DNA of 61,735 nt from Mesohalobacter salilacus (GTDB lineage Bacteria; Bacteroidota; Bacteroidia; Flavobacteriales; Flavobacteriaceae): the NCBI GenBank assembly GCA_003931895.1, contig RRZV01000003.1:1-61735 (forward strand). The letters are read 5' to 3'. Within the stretch, counting starts at the first letter, position 1; each line of letters opens with the position of its first letter. The notes under the pieces were generated by a model. It did not search any database and was not told the DNA's origin. It worked only from the letters and a program-made list of their open reading frames with translations. Position numbers and translations under genes: made by a program. This document shows positions 1-8,866 of this stretch, piece after piece.

Positions 1-28
1 TATGTTTAACTTTTAAAATATTTGTATT

Positions 29-250
29 ATGAAGAAAATTAAAGCAATTACAGCAAGTTTAATAATGCTTGTGGGGATTTTAACTTTGGCTTTAGGGAGT
101 CAGGAGGCTCTAGGTCAAAAAGAAATTAGCGACAATTCATTAAGTTGCAAAGGTGTTAAAGGGAGATGTACAATTACACTACCTGACGGCACTACAGGAA
201 CTTCATGGGGTAACCTAACTCAAACTGAAGATGAAATAACTATGAATTAA
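29..250 (+). CDS. Small secreted peptide, NVEALA-like
   Basis: A 73-residue protein with a basic start (MKKIK), one hydrophobic segment to about residue 24 and a likely signal peptidase site near ALGQ at residues 27-30. The mature part is about 43 residues and has only two cysteines, in CKGVKGRC. It lies 56 bp upstream of a propeller lipoprotein on the same strand. In Bacteroidota, short exported NVEALA-type peptides typically sit beside 6-bladed propeller lipoproteins, so the arrangement and size match, but the sequence itself is not a clear family member. A TAnnTTTG-like box with one mismatch precedes the gene. Function is unknown; it could be a secreted peptide acted on or bound by the neighbour. 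Confidence 0.6.
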   Translation: MKKIKAITASLIMLVGILTLALGSQEALGQKEISDNSLSCKGVKGRCTITLPDGTTGTSWGNLTQTEDEITMN

Positions 251-306
251 ATTTTATAAAGTAGCTGTATTTAATCTTAATCAGCTACTTTAGATTTTTT
301 ACAATT

Positions 307-1362
307 ATGGGTAACAAACATTTAATATTTTTGTTTCTTTTTTTGGCTTTATCAAGCTGTAATAACAAAAGCCAAAATAATAAGACAAAAAATAAATTCC
401 TTACGCAAAAGGAGTTTAGTCTAAAATTAAATAAAGATAATCTTAAATTTAAGAGATCAATTCTCAAACCTTTAGAAGTAATTGAATTCCGTACAAACTT
501 TGTGCCAGTAACACATTTCCAATCCAACTATCCAAACTCTGATACTATATTTGCAACATCTATTAATTCAAGTAAAATTTATCAGTTTGATGATCTTTTG
601 AAAAAAGTATCCGTTTTAGACAAAAATGGATTAGGACCATATGAATTCGTTAACCCTTATGGTGTTTTAGCTTTTTCTGACTCCTTAGTTTTTACTGACG
701 CTGGTCAAAGAAATGTTAAAATTTATAATTTGAAAAATCAACATATCGAAACTATCTTATCAAATATTGATTTCTTTTCTTTTGCTTTAAAAAATAATCA
801 GCTACTTTATTTGTCTAATTTACCAGATAAAAATTCTATCAACCAACTTTTTTTTACAAAACATCATTTAAATAATAAAAAACAGCAAATTAACTTAACC
901 GAAAAATTAAATCTACCTAAAAATGATTTTATGAGTTTTGCTTACCAAGGCGAGTTTAGACAAAATAAAAATCACGTATTATATTTTGGTTGGTACACAA
1001 GTGACATATTCATATTTGATAATAATTTTAATTTTATTAAAACAATCAAAACAATAGATAACTCTCAACCACCAAAACCTTTCAATCAAAAAGTAGGGAA
1101 TTATACGGCACTTAATATCAATAGAGAAAAAATGATTAATCTTGATATGACTTTAGACGATGATAATATTTACATACTTAGCAATATCAATAAAAAAAAT
1201 ATTTATTATATAGATTGCTACAATATTGATAAAACCCAATCATATAGAGGTAGTTATGAAATCAAATTATCTCAAGAGCAAAAACCAATTAATATCTTTA
1301 CGTTTAATAACAAAATATTAGTATTGTTTGAGGATTATAACTTGAAAGTTTATAAATTATAA
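307..1362 (+). CDS. 6-bladed beta-propeller lipoprotein
   Basis: A 351-residue protein with a lipoprotein signal: hydrophobic residues 6-15 followed by the lipobox LSSC (lipidated Cys18). The body is rich in short beta-strand patterns with recurrent aromatic and Asp/Asn turns (for example VSVLDKNGLGPYEF and IFIFDNNFNFIKTI), as expected for the TolB-like 6-bladed propeller family common in Bacteroidota. There are no catalytic motifs. It is probably anchored to the outer or inner membrane facing the periplasm. It follows the small secreted peptide directly and probably forms a unit with it. The RND pump genes downstream are 53 bp away and may be a separate unit. The propeller assignment rests on pattern and context. 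Confidence 0.6.
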   Translation: MGNKHLIFLFLFLALSSCNNKSQNNKTKNKFLTQKEFSLKLNKDNLKFKRSILKPLEVIEFRTNFVPVTHFQSNYPNSDTIFATSINSSKIYQFDDLLKKVSVLDKNGLGPYEFVNPYGVLAFSDSLVFTDAGQRNVKIYNLKNQHIETILSNIDFFSFALKNNQLLYLSNLPDKNSINQLFFTKHHLNNKKQQINLTEKLNLPKNDFMSFAYQGEFRQNKNHVLYFGWYTSDIFIFDNNFNFIKTIKTIDNSQPPKPFNQKVGNYTALNINREKMINLDMTLDDDNIYILSNINKKNIYYIDCYNIDKTQSYRGSYEIKLSQEQKPINIFTFNNKILVLFEDYNLKVYKL

Positions 1363-1415
1363 TATTGATGTTATTTATAGATTATTATGTATCTTAGCTT
1401 AAACGCTAAATCCTA

Positions 1416-2489
1416 ATGCAAAAAACATTATTCTTCCTTTTAGCTTGTTTAGCTTTTGCCTGTCAAAACCAAAATGACAAGAATTCAAAAAATAACACAA
1501 TCACCAAGCCTGTTAAATCATCGGCCATTCAAGTCAATGTCACCCAAGCAAAAGACACCACTTTTTATAAACAAATCATCGCCAACGGTAGAGTAGAAGC
1601 CCGATACCGCAGTGATTTACGCTTTAGAACGGCTGAAGTTTTAGATCAAATATTTGTTCAAAATGGTGATAGGGTCAAAAAAGGTCAAAAACTGGCACAG
1701 CTCAATCAAGACAACGTCAAAAACAATTTACTACAAGCCCAAGTCAATCTCGCTACCGCAGAAAATAAAATGCTTGAAATGAAGGCTGAGTTTCAAGTCT
1801 CCAAAAAACCAGATTCACTCATTAGACCTGAGGTGCTGTCTAACATACAGATTCGCTCAGGCTTACGCGAAGCTAATGCGAGATTAAAACAAGCACAAAT
1901 TGCTTTACAGCAAACGATTTTAAAGGCTGAGTTTGATGGTGTTGTGGCTAACCTTATCACCAAAGAAGGCAACTACATCAGTCCATCAGAAGTGTTTTGT
2001 ACACTAATAAGTCAAGACAACTTAGATGTTATTTTCAACCTGATGGAAGATGAGTTAAGCTATGTTTCAAAAGGAATGTCTGTGGATATTCAGCCTTTTT
2101 CAAATTCTACTAAAACCTATACAGCCGAAGTGATAGAGGTGAATCCATTTGTAGATGAAAACGGTTTGGTAAGGATTAAAGCACACATACAAAACCCCGA
2201 CCGAGATTTGTTTGACGGGATGAATGTCAAAGTCTTTATCAAACAACCCATAGAAGATGTTTTAGTCGTACCAAAATCAGCTTTGGTTTTGCGGTCTAAT
2301 CGTGAAGTGATTTTCACATTAAAAGACAGCCTATCAAAATGGAATTACGTTAAAGTTAAAGACCAAAACACCTCACATTATGCCATAAGTGAGGGCTTAA
2401 ATTCCAACGATACTATCATTATTTCAAATAACATCAACTTGTCTCACGATGCTACTGTTGATGCCACTTTTATAAAAGCCAAAAATTAA
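1416..2489 (+). CDS. RND efflux membrane fusion protein (HlyD/AcrA family)
   Basis: A 357-residue periplasmic adaptor of a tripartite RND pump. It has a lipoprotein signal (LAFAC, Cys16), a biotinyl-lipoyl-like barrel half (around residues 60-95, with QNGDRVKKGQKLAQL), a helical hairpin (about 95-165), the returning lipoyl half (KAEFDGVVANLITKEGNYI), then a beta-barrel and a membrane-proximal domain. It is 5 bp upstream of the RND permease gene, so the two are co-transcribed. No TolC-type outer-membrane channel gene follows, so the channel must be encoded elsewhere. Substrate is unknown. Confidence 0.9.
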   Translation: MQKTLFFLLACLAFACQNQNDKNSKNNTITKPVKSSAIQVNVTQAKDTTFYKQIIANGRVEARYRSDLRFRTAEVLDQIFVQNGDRVKKGQKLAQLNQDNVKNNLLQAQVNLATAENKMLEMKAEFQVSKKPDSLIRPEVLSNIQIRSGLREANARLKQAQIALQQTILKAEFDGVVANLITKEGNYISPSEVFCTLISQDNLDVIFNLMEDELSYVSKGMSVDIQPFSNSTKTYTAEVIEVNPFVDENGLVRIKAHIQNPDRDLFDGMNVKVFIKQPIEDVLVVPKSALVLRSNREVIFTLKDSLSKWNYVKVKDQNTSHYAISEGLNSNDTIIISNNINLSHDATVDATFIKAKN

Positions 2490-2494
2490 AACTT

Positions 2495-5479
2495 ATGCTA
2501 AGCTATTTGCTCAAAAGACCCATAGCTGTGCTCATGATAAGCTTTGCCGTTTTACTGCTTGGCTTGGCATCTACTCAAAAACTTAACACTTCTTTACTAC
2601 CAAATATACCCATACCCGAAATCACAGTTCAAGTCAGTTATCCTAATAATACGGCAAGACAAATAGAAACCAGTATTACCAGACCCTTGCGAAACAGACT
2701 TATGCAGGTGTCTAGTCTTAAAGACATCAAAACCCAAACCCGTGATGGTATGGCGGTCTTAAACCTGTATTTTCAGTATGGCGTATCTACAGATTTAGCT
2801 TTTATTGAGGTCAACGAAATGGTAGATATGGCCATGAACAGTCTGCCCAACGATATTGAACGCCCACGTGTTATAAAAGCTTCAGCATCTGATATTCCGG
2901 TGGTGTACATGAGTATAACTCAAGATAGTATAGCAAGTGATGATCAGTTTTTAGAACTCAGTCAATTTGTCAATCAGGTCATCAAAAGGCGCATAGAGCA
3001 ACTGCCAGACATTGCTATAGCAGATATGACTGGTCATGTAGAGCCCGAAATTAAAATTATTCCAAAATACAACAATCTGCAAAGTCTCAATTTAAGTCAG
3101 GAGGTTTTAATCCAAGCTTTACGAGACAATAATTTTGTACTCGGTAATTTAATGGTGCAAGATGGAGCATATCGTTACGATTTTAGATTTTCAAATCCAC
3201 TCGAAAATGTTAAAGACATTGAGCAAATAGATTTAAACATCAATGATAGGCTTTATAAATTTAAAGATTTTGCAGAAGTTATTAAAACCACGGAAGTCAT
3301 AAGAGGAAATACATTTTATAATAATCAAAAAGCTGTACAACTGGCAATCATCAAACAGTCTGATGCTGGTGTTTATGAACTCAAAGAAAAAATTAGTCAA
3401 CTCATATCTACTTTTCAAGAAGACTATCCTAATTTATCATTCCACATTCATCAAGACCAAAGCCAGTTGCTCAAGTTGTCTATCGATAATCTAAAAACCA
3501 GTCTTATTTTAGGTAGTTTTTTGGCAATTATCATCATGTTTTTATTTCTTAAAGACTTTAAATCACCACTGATTATTGGCTTAAGTATTCCGCTATCGCT
3601 CGTTGTGAGTTTTTTCTTGATGTATGTTTTTGGCATTAGCATAAATATCATTTCACTATCAGGTCTCATACTTGGTGTAGGAATGATGATAGACAACGCC
3701 ATTATTATTATAGATAATATTACGCAAAAACTTGAAGACGGTAAAGCACTCTTTCAAGCCTGTGCAGAGGGCACAACAGAAATGATTTCGCCACTTATCA
3801 GCTCTGTATTAACAACCAGTATTATTTTTATTCCTTTAGTTTTTTTAAGCGGTATCACAGGAGCTTTGTTTTACGACCAAGCTATGGCTGTGAGTATTGG
3901 TTTGTTTTCTTCTTTACTGGTATCTATATTTTTTATTCCTGTTTTGTATTTACTGCTCATCAAAAATCAGCATAAATCTAAAATTATTAAGGAGAGAATC
4001 AATCTTTCTCGATTGTATAAAAAAGGGTTTAAACTCTTTTATATGCAAAAAAAACTTACATTTTTGATTGTAATTATATTTTTGAGTTTTGGGGTTGTTT
4101 TGGCTTTAATATTACCTATCAAAGGCCTGCCAGATTTGAAACAAAGTGAAGCTATTATTGAATTGGATTGGAATGAAAATATCAGTATATCAGAAAACAA
4201 TAAACGCGTTCAGCAATTTTTTGATACCGTTCCTTTTGTTGATTTGGCTATAGAAACTGGAGAACAAAAATATTTACTACAAAGAGAAGCCGATAAAAGT
4301 TTATCAGAAGCTGAGATTTATGTCAAATTTAGTTCTGTTGAAAAATTACAAGCTTTTCTAAAAAACTTTAAAGCTATAAGGCATGCGTATCCTAAAATTC
4401 AATACAGCATACAGCCACCAGAGAACATATTTCAATACATTTTTGGTCAAGAAGATGCCCAGTTTGAAGGACAACTATATTCAACTCAATCTTTAGAAGC
4501 TCCAAATTTAAGTCGGTTTGATAGTCTTAAAACACACATACCTTTTAATTTTAAACCACTTGCTAAACAAGAATTATTAAGCATTAAAATTCAGCACGAT
4601 AAAATGCTTTTATACAATGTAAGTTATGAAAAATTGACTCAAGAACTTAAAACTTTACTTAACCAAAATTATATTGACAATCTAAAAAACACTGATCAGA
4701 TTATACCCATAAGATTTGGTATTGGTGAAGATAACTTAAGTCGAATTTTAAATTCCACTTTTATTACAAACAATGATAAAAGATGGATACCTTTAAACCA
4801 ATTAATAAGCGTAAATACTGACTTAAACTACAAAATTATCACGGCCAATAGGGGAGGGGAATACCTGTCTTTAATACCAGTAAATTTTATAAATAACCCA
4901 GAAAAAATTATTACAACAACACAAAATGTTTTTTCAAAAAATTCTAATTATGACATAAAATTTTCAGGTGCTTATTTTGAAAACCAAAATGTATTAAAAG
5001 AATTTATTATAGTGGCTTTAGTCGCACTAAGTTTGCTCTATTTTGTCATGGCGGCACAATTTAATTCTTTGCTTCAACCTTTAATTATACTAACTGAAAT
5101 ACCCATAAATATTGGAGGTGCTTTACTTTTGGTTTGGCTTTTTAATGGCAGTTTAAACGTTATGACGGGTATTGGAATTGTAGTGATGGCTGGCATTGTC
5201 ATAAACGATAGTATTATAAAAATTCATACCATTAATAGTTTGCGAAACTCTGGTTTAGATATGGATGAAGCTATACAAAAAGCAGGTGTTATGCGTTTAA
5301 AACCCATACTGATGACCTCTTTGACGACTATATTAGCCTTACTACCATTTTTGTTTATTTCAGGCTTAGGTGCAGATTTACAAAAACCTCTTGCACTATC
5401 TGTAATTGGAGGATTGTTTATAGGTACTTTTGTGAGTTTGTATTTTATACCAGTCTTGTACAGACTTTTAAATCGATAA
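2495..5479 (+). CDS. RND efflux permease (AcrB/HAE family)
   Basis: A 994-residue inner-membrane proton-driven transporter of the RND superfamily. The N-terminus (LLKRPIAVLMISFAVLLLGL) is the usual TM1, followed by a large periplasmic loop, a TM2-6 block from about residue 330 with the central GMMIDNAIIIIDN motif, a second periplasmic loop, and a C-terminal TM block with GIGIVVMAGIVINDS. The proton-relay position is D-N instead of the AcrB D-D pair, which is common in several RND subfamilies. Length is slightly short of AcrB (about 1,050). It pairs with the fusion protein 5 bp upstream. The gene ends convergently with the next one, about 30 bp away. Substrate cannot be read from sequence. Confidence 0.93.
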   Translation: MLSYLLKRPIAVLMISFAVLLLGLASTQKLNTSLLPNIPIPEITVQVSYPNNTARQIETSITRPLRNRLMQVSSLKDIKTQTRDGMAVLNLYFQYGVSTDLAFIEVNEMVDMAMNSLPNDIERPRVIKASASDIPVVYMSITQDSIASDDQFLELSQFVNQVIKRRIEQLPDIAIADMTGHVEPEIKIIPKYNNLQSLNLSQEVLIQALRDNNFVLGNLMVQDGAYRYDFRFSNPLENVKDIEQIDLNINDRLYKFKDFAEVIKTTEVIRGNTFYNNQKAVQLAIIKQSDAGVYELKEKISQLISTFQEDYPNLSFHIHQDQSQLLKLSIDNLKTSLILGSFLAIIIMFLFLKDFKSPLIIGLSIPLSLVVSFFLMYVFGISINIISLSGLILGVGMMIDNAIIIIDNITQKLEDGKALFQACAEGTTEMISPLISSVLTTSIIFIPLVFLSGITGALFYDQAMAVSIGLFSSLLVSIFFIPVLYLLLIKNQHKSKIIKERINLSRLYKKGFKLFYMQKKLTFLIVIIFLSFGVVLALILPIKGLPDLKQSEAIIELDWNENISISENNKRVQQFFDTVPFVDLAIETGEQKYLLQREADKSLSEAEIYVKFSSVEKLQAFLKNFKAIRHAYPKIQYSIQPPENIFQYIFGQEDAQFEGQLYSTQSLEAPNLSRFDSLKTHIPFNFKPLAKQELLSIKIQHDKMLLYNVSYEKLTQELKTLLNQNYIDNLKNTDQIIPIRFGIGEDNLSRILNSTFITNNDKRWIPLNQLISVNTDLNYKIITANRGGEYLSLIPVNFINNPEKIITTTQNVFSKNSNYDIKFSGAYFENQNVLKEFIIVALVALSLLYFVMAAQFNSLLQPLIILTEIPINIGGALLLVWLFNGSLNVMTGIGIVVMAGIVINDSIIKIHTINSLRNSGLDMDEAIQKAGVMRLKPILMTSLTTILALLPFLFISGLGADLQKPLALSVIGGLFIGTFVSLYFIPVLYRLLNR

Positions 5480-5509
5480 TCGAAACAAGATAATTAAATA
5501 AGTTCTGCT

Positions 5510-6991
5510 TTAAAAATTAGATTGTGGAACTTTTTTATTTCCCACATATTCAGCCTTTTTGTAATCGCGTTTAAAGAGATTATGTTTTTTAATCATCTCA
5601 GCTGTTTGTTTAGGTAATTTATCTTCCCAGCCTTTTTCACCCTCTGCTATCATTTGAAGCACTTCTCTTGAGAAAATACCGAGACTATTCTCGTCATAAT
5701 CTTCAATATCAACAACTCTACCGTTATGTTTAAAAAATTTATACAATTCTTTCATTCTCGGATGGACTTTAAGGTTTTCACTATTGATAATCTCTCCTGT
5801 ATCTTGATTTTTATAAGGGTAAAGGTATACTTTAAGGTCTTTGAAGAAAAGTTTTCCAAAAGCTTCAAGTATGCCACCACTTAAATGTCTGTAGTAACGT
5901 TCATCAAACACATCAATAAGATTATTAACCCCCATGGCTATACCCATACGTTCTTTGGTGTAGTTTGAGAAGTATTCAACAAGCTTATAATATTCTTGAA
6001 AATTAGAAATCATCACAGTATGGCCTAAATTACAAAGCAAGTCGGCACGGTCTAGAAAATCAGCTTCATCTATTTCTCCTTCAGCTTTTAAGTTAGATAG
6101 GGTGATTTCAAAAACCACTTGTGTATTTTTTTCGCTAACTTTTCTCTCGTTTTGAAAGAGCTCTAAAGAGTTTTCATAAATATCCATATTGACATTAGTC
6201 ACTGGGCGAAAGCTTCCCCTTAATGCCAAAATATTTTTTTTGTAAAGTACACTTGCTGGCAAGACATTATTTCCATTTGGAGCAAACATGACCGCATCAG
6301 TCATATTGTTTTTGACCAATTGTAAGCTCATTAAACGGTTATCCACATTTTTAAAACGTGGACCTGAAAAATTAATGGTATCAATTTCAAGTTGGTCTTT
6401 GTCTAAGTGGTTATACAAATTTCTCAAAACGCTACGAGCGCTATCGTGATTATAATAGGCTGCATAAATCAAATTAACACCCAAAACACCTAATGTGATT
6501 TGTTGATGCTTGGCGTCGTTTTCTTTAAACCTGATGTGCAAAACAATTTTATTGTATGCTTCGTCGGGTTTAACTTGATATTTGATACCAACCCAACCGT
6601 GGCCTTTATATTTTTTAGCAAAATCAATAGTTGTTACGGTGTTGGCGTATGTAAAAAACAACTTGTCAGGATGTTTACGTCTAATAATGCGTTCTTCAAT
6701 TAGTCGCGTTTCATGATCAAGCATTTTGTTTAGCCGGTTTTCGGTGACGTATCGTCTATCGGCTTCAGTGCCATAAATAGCATCACTGAAATCTTTATCG
6801 TAAGCACTCATGGTTTTTGCAATCGTGCCACTTGCGCCACCAGCTCTAAAAAAGTTTCTAACTGTTTCCTGGCCTGCTCCAATTTCTGCAAATGTGCCGT
6901 AAATGTTTTTGTTGAGGTTAAGTCGTAAGGCTTTGTTTTTGATGGAAAGTACTTTGTCAAAGTCCTGATCACCGTCGATTGAAACTGCCAT
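5510..6991 (-). CDS. Conserved cytoplasmic protein of unknown function
   Basis: A 493-residue soluble protein beginning MAVSIDGDQDFDKVLSIKN. An upstream in-frame ATG at 7030 would give 506 residues, but that position overlaps the promoter (TATCTTTG at 7028-7035), so the start at 6991 is preferred. There is no signal peptide or membrane segment. Glycine-rich stretches such as GAGQETVRNFFRAGGASG near residues 40-60, and several conserved-looking acidic and basic blocks, suggest an enzyme. I recognise the sequence type as widespread in Flavobacteriia but cannot assign a reaction; no nucleotidyltransferase HxGH, Walker A or Rossmann GxGxxG motif is convincing. It is monocistronic and divergent from the metallo-hydrolase gene. 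Confidence 0.75.
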   Translation of the reverse strand: MAVSIDGDQDFDKVLSIKNKALRLNLNKNIYGTFAEIGAGQETVRNFFRAGGASGTIAKTMSAYDKDFSDAIYGTEADRRYVTENRLNKMLDHETRLIEERIIRRKHPDKLFFTYANTVTTIDFAKKYKGHGWVGIKYQVKPDEAYNKIVLHIRFKENDAKHQQITLGVLGVNLIYAAYYNHDSARSVLRNLYNHLDKDQLEIDTINFSGPRFKNVDNRLMSLQLVKNNMTDAVMFAPNGNNVLPASVLYKKNILALRGSFRPVTNVNMDIYENSLELFQNERKVSEKNTQVVFEITLSNLKAEGEIDEADFLDRADLLCNLGHTVMISNFQEYYKLVEYFSNYTKERMGIAMGVNNLIDVFDERYYRHLSGGILEAFGKLFFKDLKVYLYPYKNQDTGEIINSENLKVHPRMKELYKFFKHNGRVVDIEDYDENSLGIFSREVLQMIAEGEKGWEDKLPKQTAEMIKKHNLFKRDYKKAEYVGNKKVPQSNF

Positions 6992-7027
6992 TATAGTAGA
7001 TTTAGATGTGTTAATTATAACTACAAA

Positions 7028-7056
7028 CAAAGATAATTAATTGCATTAGCTTACAA
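7028..7056 (-). promoter_or_regulatory. Promoter for the conserved unknown protein
   Basis: On the minus strand, TTG (7054-7056) is followed by an 18-base spacer and TATCTTTG (7028-7035). This matches the Bacteroidota primary promoter pattern TTG-N19-TAnnTTTG. Transcription would start near 7021, which supports translation from 6991 and not from 7030. Confidence 0.6.
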
Positions 7057-7091
7057 AAAATAATACCTATTTTTGTGAAAAAATAAGGGTT

Positions 7092-7853
7092 TTGAAAGTT
7101 ACTTTTTTAGGCACAGGAACTTCACAAGGGATTCCAATTATAGGAAGTCGTCATCCTGTATGTTTAAGTGAGAACCCAAAAGACAAAAGATTAAGGGTTT
7201 CTGTCTTGATAGAATGGGATAATTACGCTTATGTGGTGGATTGTGGCCCTGACTTTAGGCAACAAATGCTAGCCAACCCTATTGATCGGTTAGATGGTAT
7301 TTTATTCACACATGAACACAATGACCACGTTGTTGGATTAGATGATGTCAGACCGTTTTACTTTAGACAAGGCGATATTTCTATTTACGCCCATAAACGC
7401 GTTTTAAAAGAACTAAAAAAGAGATTTGAATATGTTTTTGCTGTGGAAAATAAATATCCTGGTGCACCAACTTTAGATATTAATACAATTAATGACTCGC
7501 CGTTTAGAATTGGTAAAAAAGAAGTTATTCCCATCAATGTTTATCACGGCAAACTACAGGTTTACGGTTTTAGAATAGACGACTTTGCTTATGTGACTGA
7601 TGCCAAGACAATACCTGATGAATCTATGGAAAAATTAAAAGGTCTTAGCGTGTTAGTGTTGAATGCACTCAGAGAAGAAGAACACCATACACATCTCAAT
7701 TTAAAAGAAGCTCTTGACGTTGTAAAACGACTAAAACCTGATCGAGCCTACTTTACACATATCAGCCATAAATTAGGTTTTCACGAAGAGGTACAAAAAA
7801 AATTACCTAAAAATGTCTTTTTAGCTTATGATAATTTAAAAATTGAAATATAA
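7092..7853 (+). CDS. MBL-fold metallo-hydrolase (PhnP/RNase Z-like)
   Basis: A 253-residue metallo-beta-lactamase-fold hydrolase. The N-terminus MKVTFLGTGTSQGIP is the usual first strand of this group, and the metal motif HxHxDH is HEHNDH at residues 74-79, with further ligands likely in YVTDAK and THISHK. The start codon is TTG at 7092, because no ATG precedes the conserved MKVTFLG block. A TATTTTTG -7 box at 7068-7075 lies only about 17 bp before it, so the leader is very short. The group includes PhnP phosphodiesterases and tRNA-processing relatives; the substrate here is not determined. Its stop overlaps the start of a 46-residue membrane protein. Confidence 0.85.
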   Translation: MKVTFLGTGTSQGIPIIGSRHPVCLSENPKDKRLRVSVLIEWDNYAYVVDCGPDFRQQMLANPIDRLDGILFTHEHNDHVVGLDDVRPFYFRQGDISIYAHKRVLKELKKRFEYVFAVENKYPGAPTLDINTINDSPFRIGKKEVIPINVYHGKLQVYGFRIDDFAYVTDAKTIPDESMEKLKGLSVLVLNALREEEHHTHLNLKEALDVVKRLKPDRAYFTHISHKLGFHEEVQKKLPKNVFLAYDNLKIEI

Positions 7854-7993
7854 TGCGGGAGAAAATATTTATGTTTTTGTTTTTCTTTTCTATTCTATTG
7901 AGCTTGTTTATTTATGTCAATGGCCAAAAAGTTTTGAAACAAAAAGATTATAAAATAGACAAGCTTCAAGAACAACTTGAAGCTTGTCAATAA
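7853..7993 (+). CDS. 46-residue single-pass membrane protein
   Basis: A small ORF (MREKIFMFLFFFS...) whose ATG shares bases with the stop of the hydrolase gene (TAATG), so translation is probably coupled. Residues 5-23 form one hydrophobic helix, followed by a short charged, coiled-coil-like tail (DYKIDKLQEQLEACQ). No family is recognised. The last codons fall inside a 31-base hairpin that also serves as terminator for the convergent rhodopsin gene. Coupling, hydrophobicity and codon use support a real gene; the function is unknown. Confidence 0.6.
   Translation: MREKIFMFLFFFSILLSLFIYVNGQKVLKQKDYKIDKLQEQLEACQ
7958..7988 (-). terminator. Terminator hairpin for the rhodopsin gene
   Basis: A perfect 13-bp inverted repeat (GACAAGCTTCAAG) around a 5-base loop. 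On the minus strand it lies 22 bases after the rhodopsin stop and is followed by a T-rich stretch (TATTTTATAATC). It is also the 3' end of the 46-residue ORF on the plus strand. Confidence 0.6.
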
Positions 7994-8010
7994 ATCAAAC
8001 AACAATAAGA

Positions 8011-8760
8011 TTATTTAGAAGAATTTACTGCAAGAGAGTAAACCACTAAACCAAATCCGATTTTATTAACGGCATCACCAATATTGTAAACAACATTCAT
8101 AGCCTGTTGTGCCGCGTCGATATCAGAAACGAGCTGCATTCCAAATAAACCACCTTCAGTACCTAAAATGTAACCTAGTGGATAAATGGCCCAACCAACA
8201 AGTACAAACCAACACAATATTTTGTGCGCGATTAATACATTTCCGCCTGCAGATTCTGCCAATTTCTTAGCTTCTCCAAACCACACAATGTAAACAATGA
8301 TAAAGTAAGCAATACCAGAAATTAAGCCCCAAATCCACTGAAGTGTTGGCTCGCCAACAGCAATTGCTTCTCCAAAGTATCCAGTAACTAACATCACGAC
8401 TGACCAGAAAATCAATTTCCACATCAAGGACTTTTTGGCGCCTGCTGCTCTGAGAATTAAGAAAAATTCAACACACATCAATGGAACGGTTAAAACCCAA
8501 TCTACATACCTAAAAAAGGTGGGCGACTCGGCAAATGCGTCCCAGTAGTCTCTCATGTAAAAATAATGAACCGCTGCAATGAACGTGATTAAACCAGAAA
8601 CTAGAACCGAAGTTCTCCATTTTTTATCAAATTGACTTAATGATAAAAAGAAAAAAGCTGAAGCGGCCATCATGGCCATACTTCCCACAAAGAACGTAAA
8701 ACCAACATAATCGTCAGTTGCAATCTTTGACATTTCACTTAAAAATAGTAAAGTTCTCAT
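8011..8760 (-). CDS. Proteorhodopsin, green-tuned light-driven proton pump
   Basis: A 249-residue seven-helix type I rhodopsin; retinal is bound at Lys233 in GDAVNKIGFG. Helix C (RYVDWVLTVPLMCVEFF) carries the DTE set: Asp87 (proton acceptor), Thr91 and Glu98 (donor), the signature of an outward H+ pump rather than the NDQ sodium or NTQ chloride pumps. His65 (AAVHYFYMR), which partners the acceptor, is present. The tuning position is Met95, the flavobacterial green-absorbing type. The first about 10 residues are signal-like. Start at 8760 (MRTLLFLSEM) is chosen because a -7 box lies at 8788-8795 on top of the longer alternative start at 8790. It is divergent from blh, which makes its chromophore. 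Confidence 0.97.
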   Translation of the reverse strand: MRTLLFLSEMSKIATDDYVGFTFFVGSMAMMAASAFFFLSLSQFDKKWRTSVLVSGLITFIAAVHYFYMRDYWDAFAESPTFFRYVDWVLTVPLMCVEFFLILRAAGAKKSLMWKLIFWSVVMLVTGYFGEAIAVGEPTLQWIWGLISGIAYFIIVYIVWFGEAKKLAESAGGNVLIAHKILCWFVLVGWAIYPLGYILGTEGGLFGMQLVSDIDAAQQAMNVVYNIGDAVNKIGFGLVVYSLAVNSSK

Positions 8761-8787
8761 AGTAGTATAATTTAGTTTTTGTTTAAT

Positions 8788-8795
8788 CAAATTTA
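8788..8795 (-). promoter_or_regulatory. -7 promoter element of the rhodopsin gene
   Basis: TAAATTTG on the minus strand matches TAnnTTTG and lies 28 bp before the chosen ATG. No TTG is found at the ideal 19-base distance upstream, so the -33 element is weak or a regulator is needed. The blh start is 106 bp away on the other strand, so the two promoters share this short region. Confidence 0.5.
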
Positions 8796-8866
8796 CTTAA
8801 TATTAAACAATAATCTTTTTTGATATCAAATTTTTGTTTAATTTTATAACCTATTTAATTAAACAA

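Noticed and set aside
3680-3720. D-to-N change in the RND proton-relay motif as a defect
   Set aside because: The D-N pair is normal in several functional RND subfamilies, so it is not evidence for inactivation.
5510-6991. Nucleotidyltransferase (NMN/nicotinate adenylyltransferase) assignment for the conserved unknown protein
   Set aside because: No HxGH nucleotide-binding motif or Rossmann signature is visible, so I left it unassigned.
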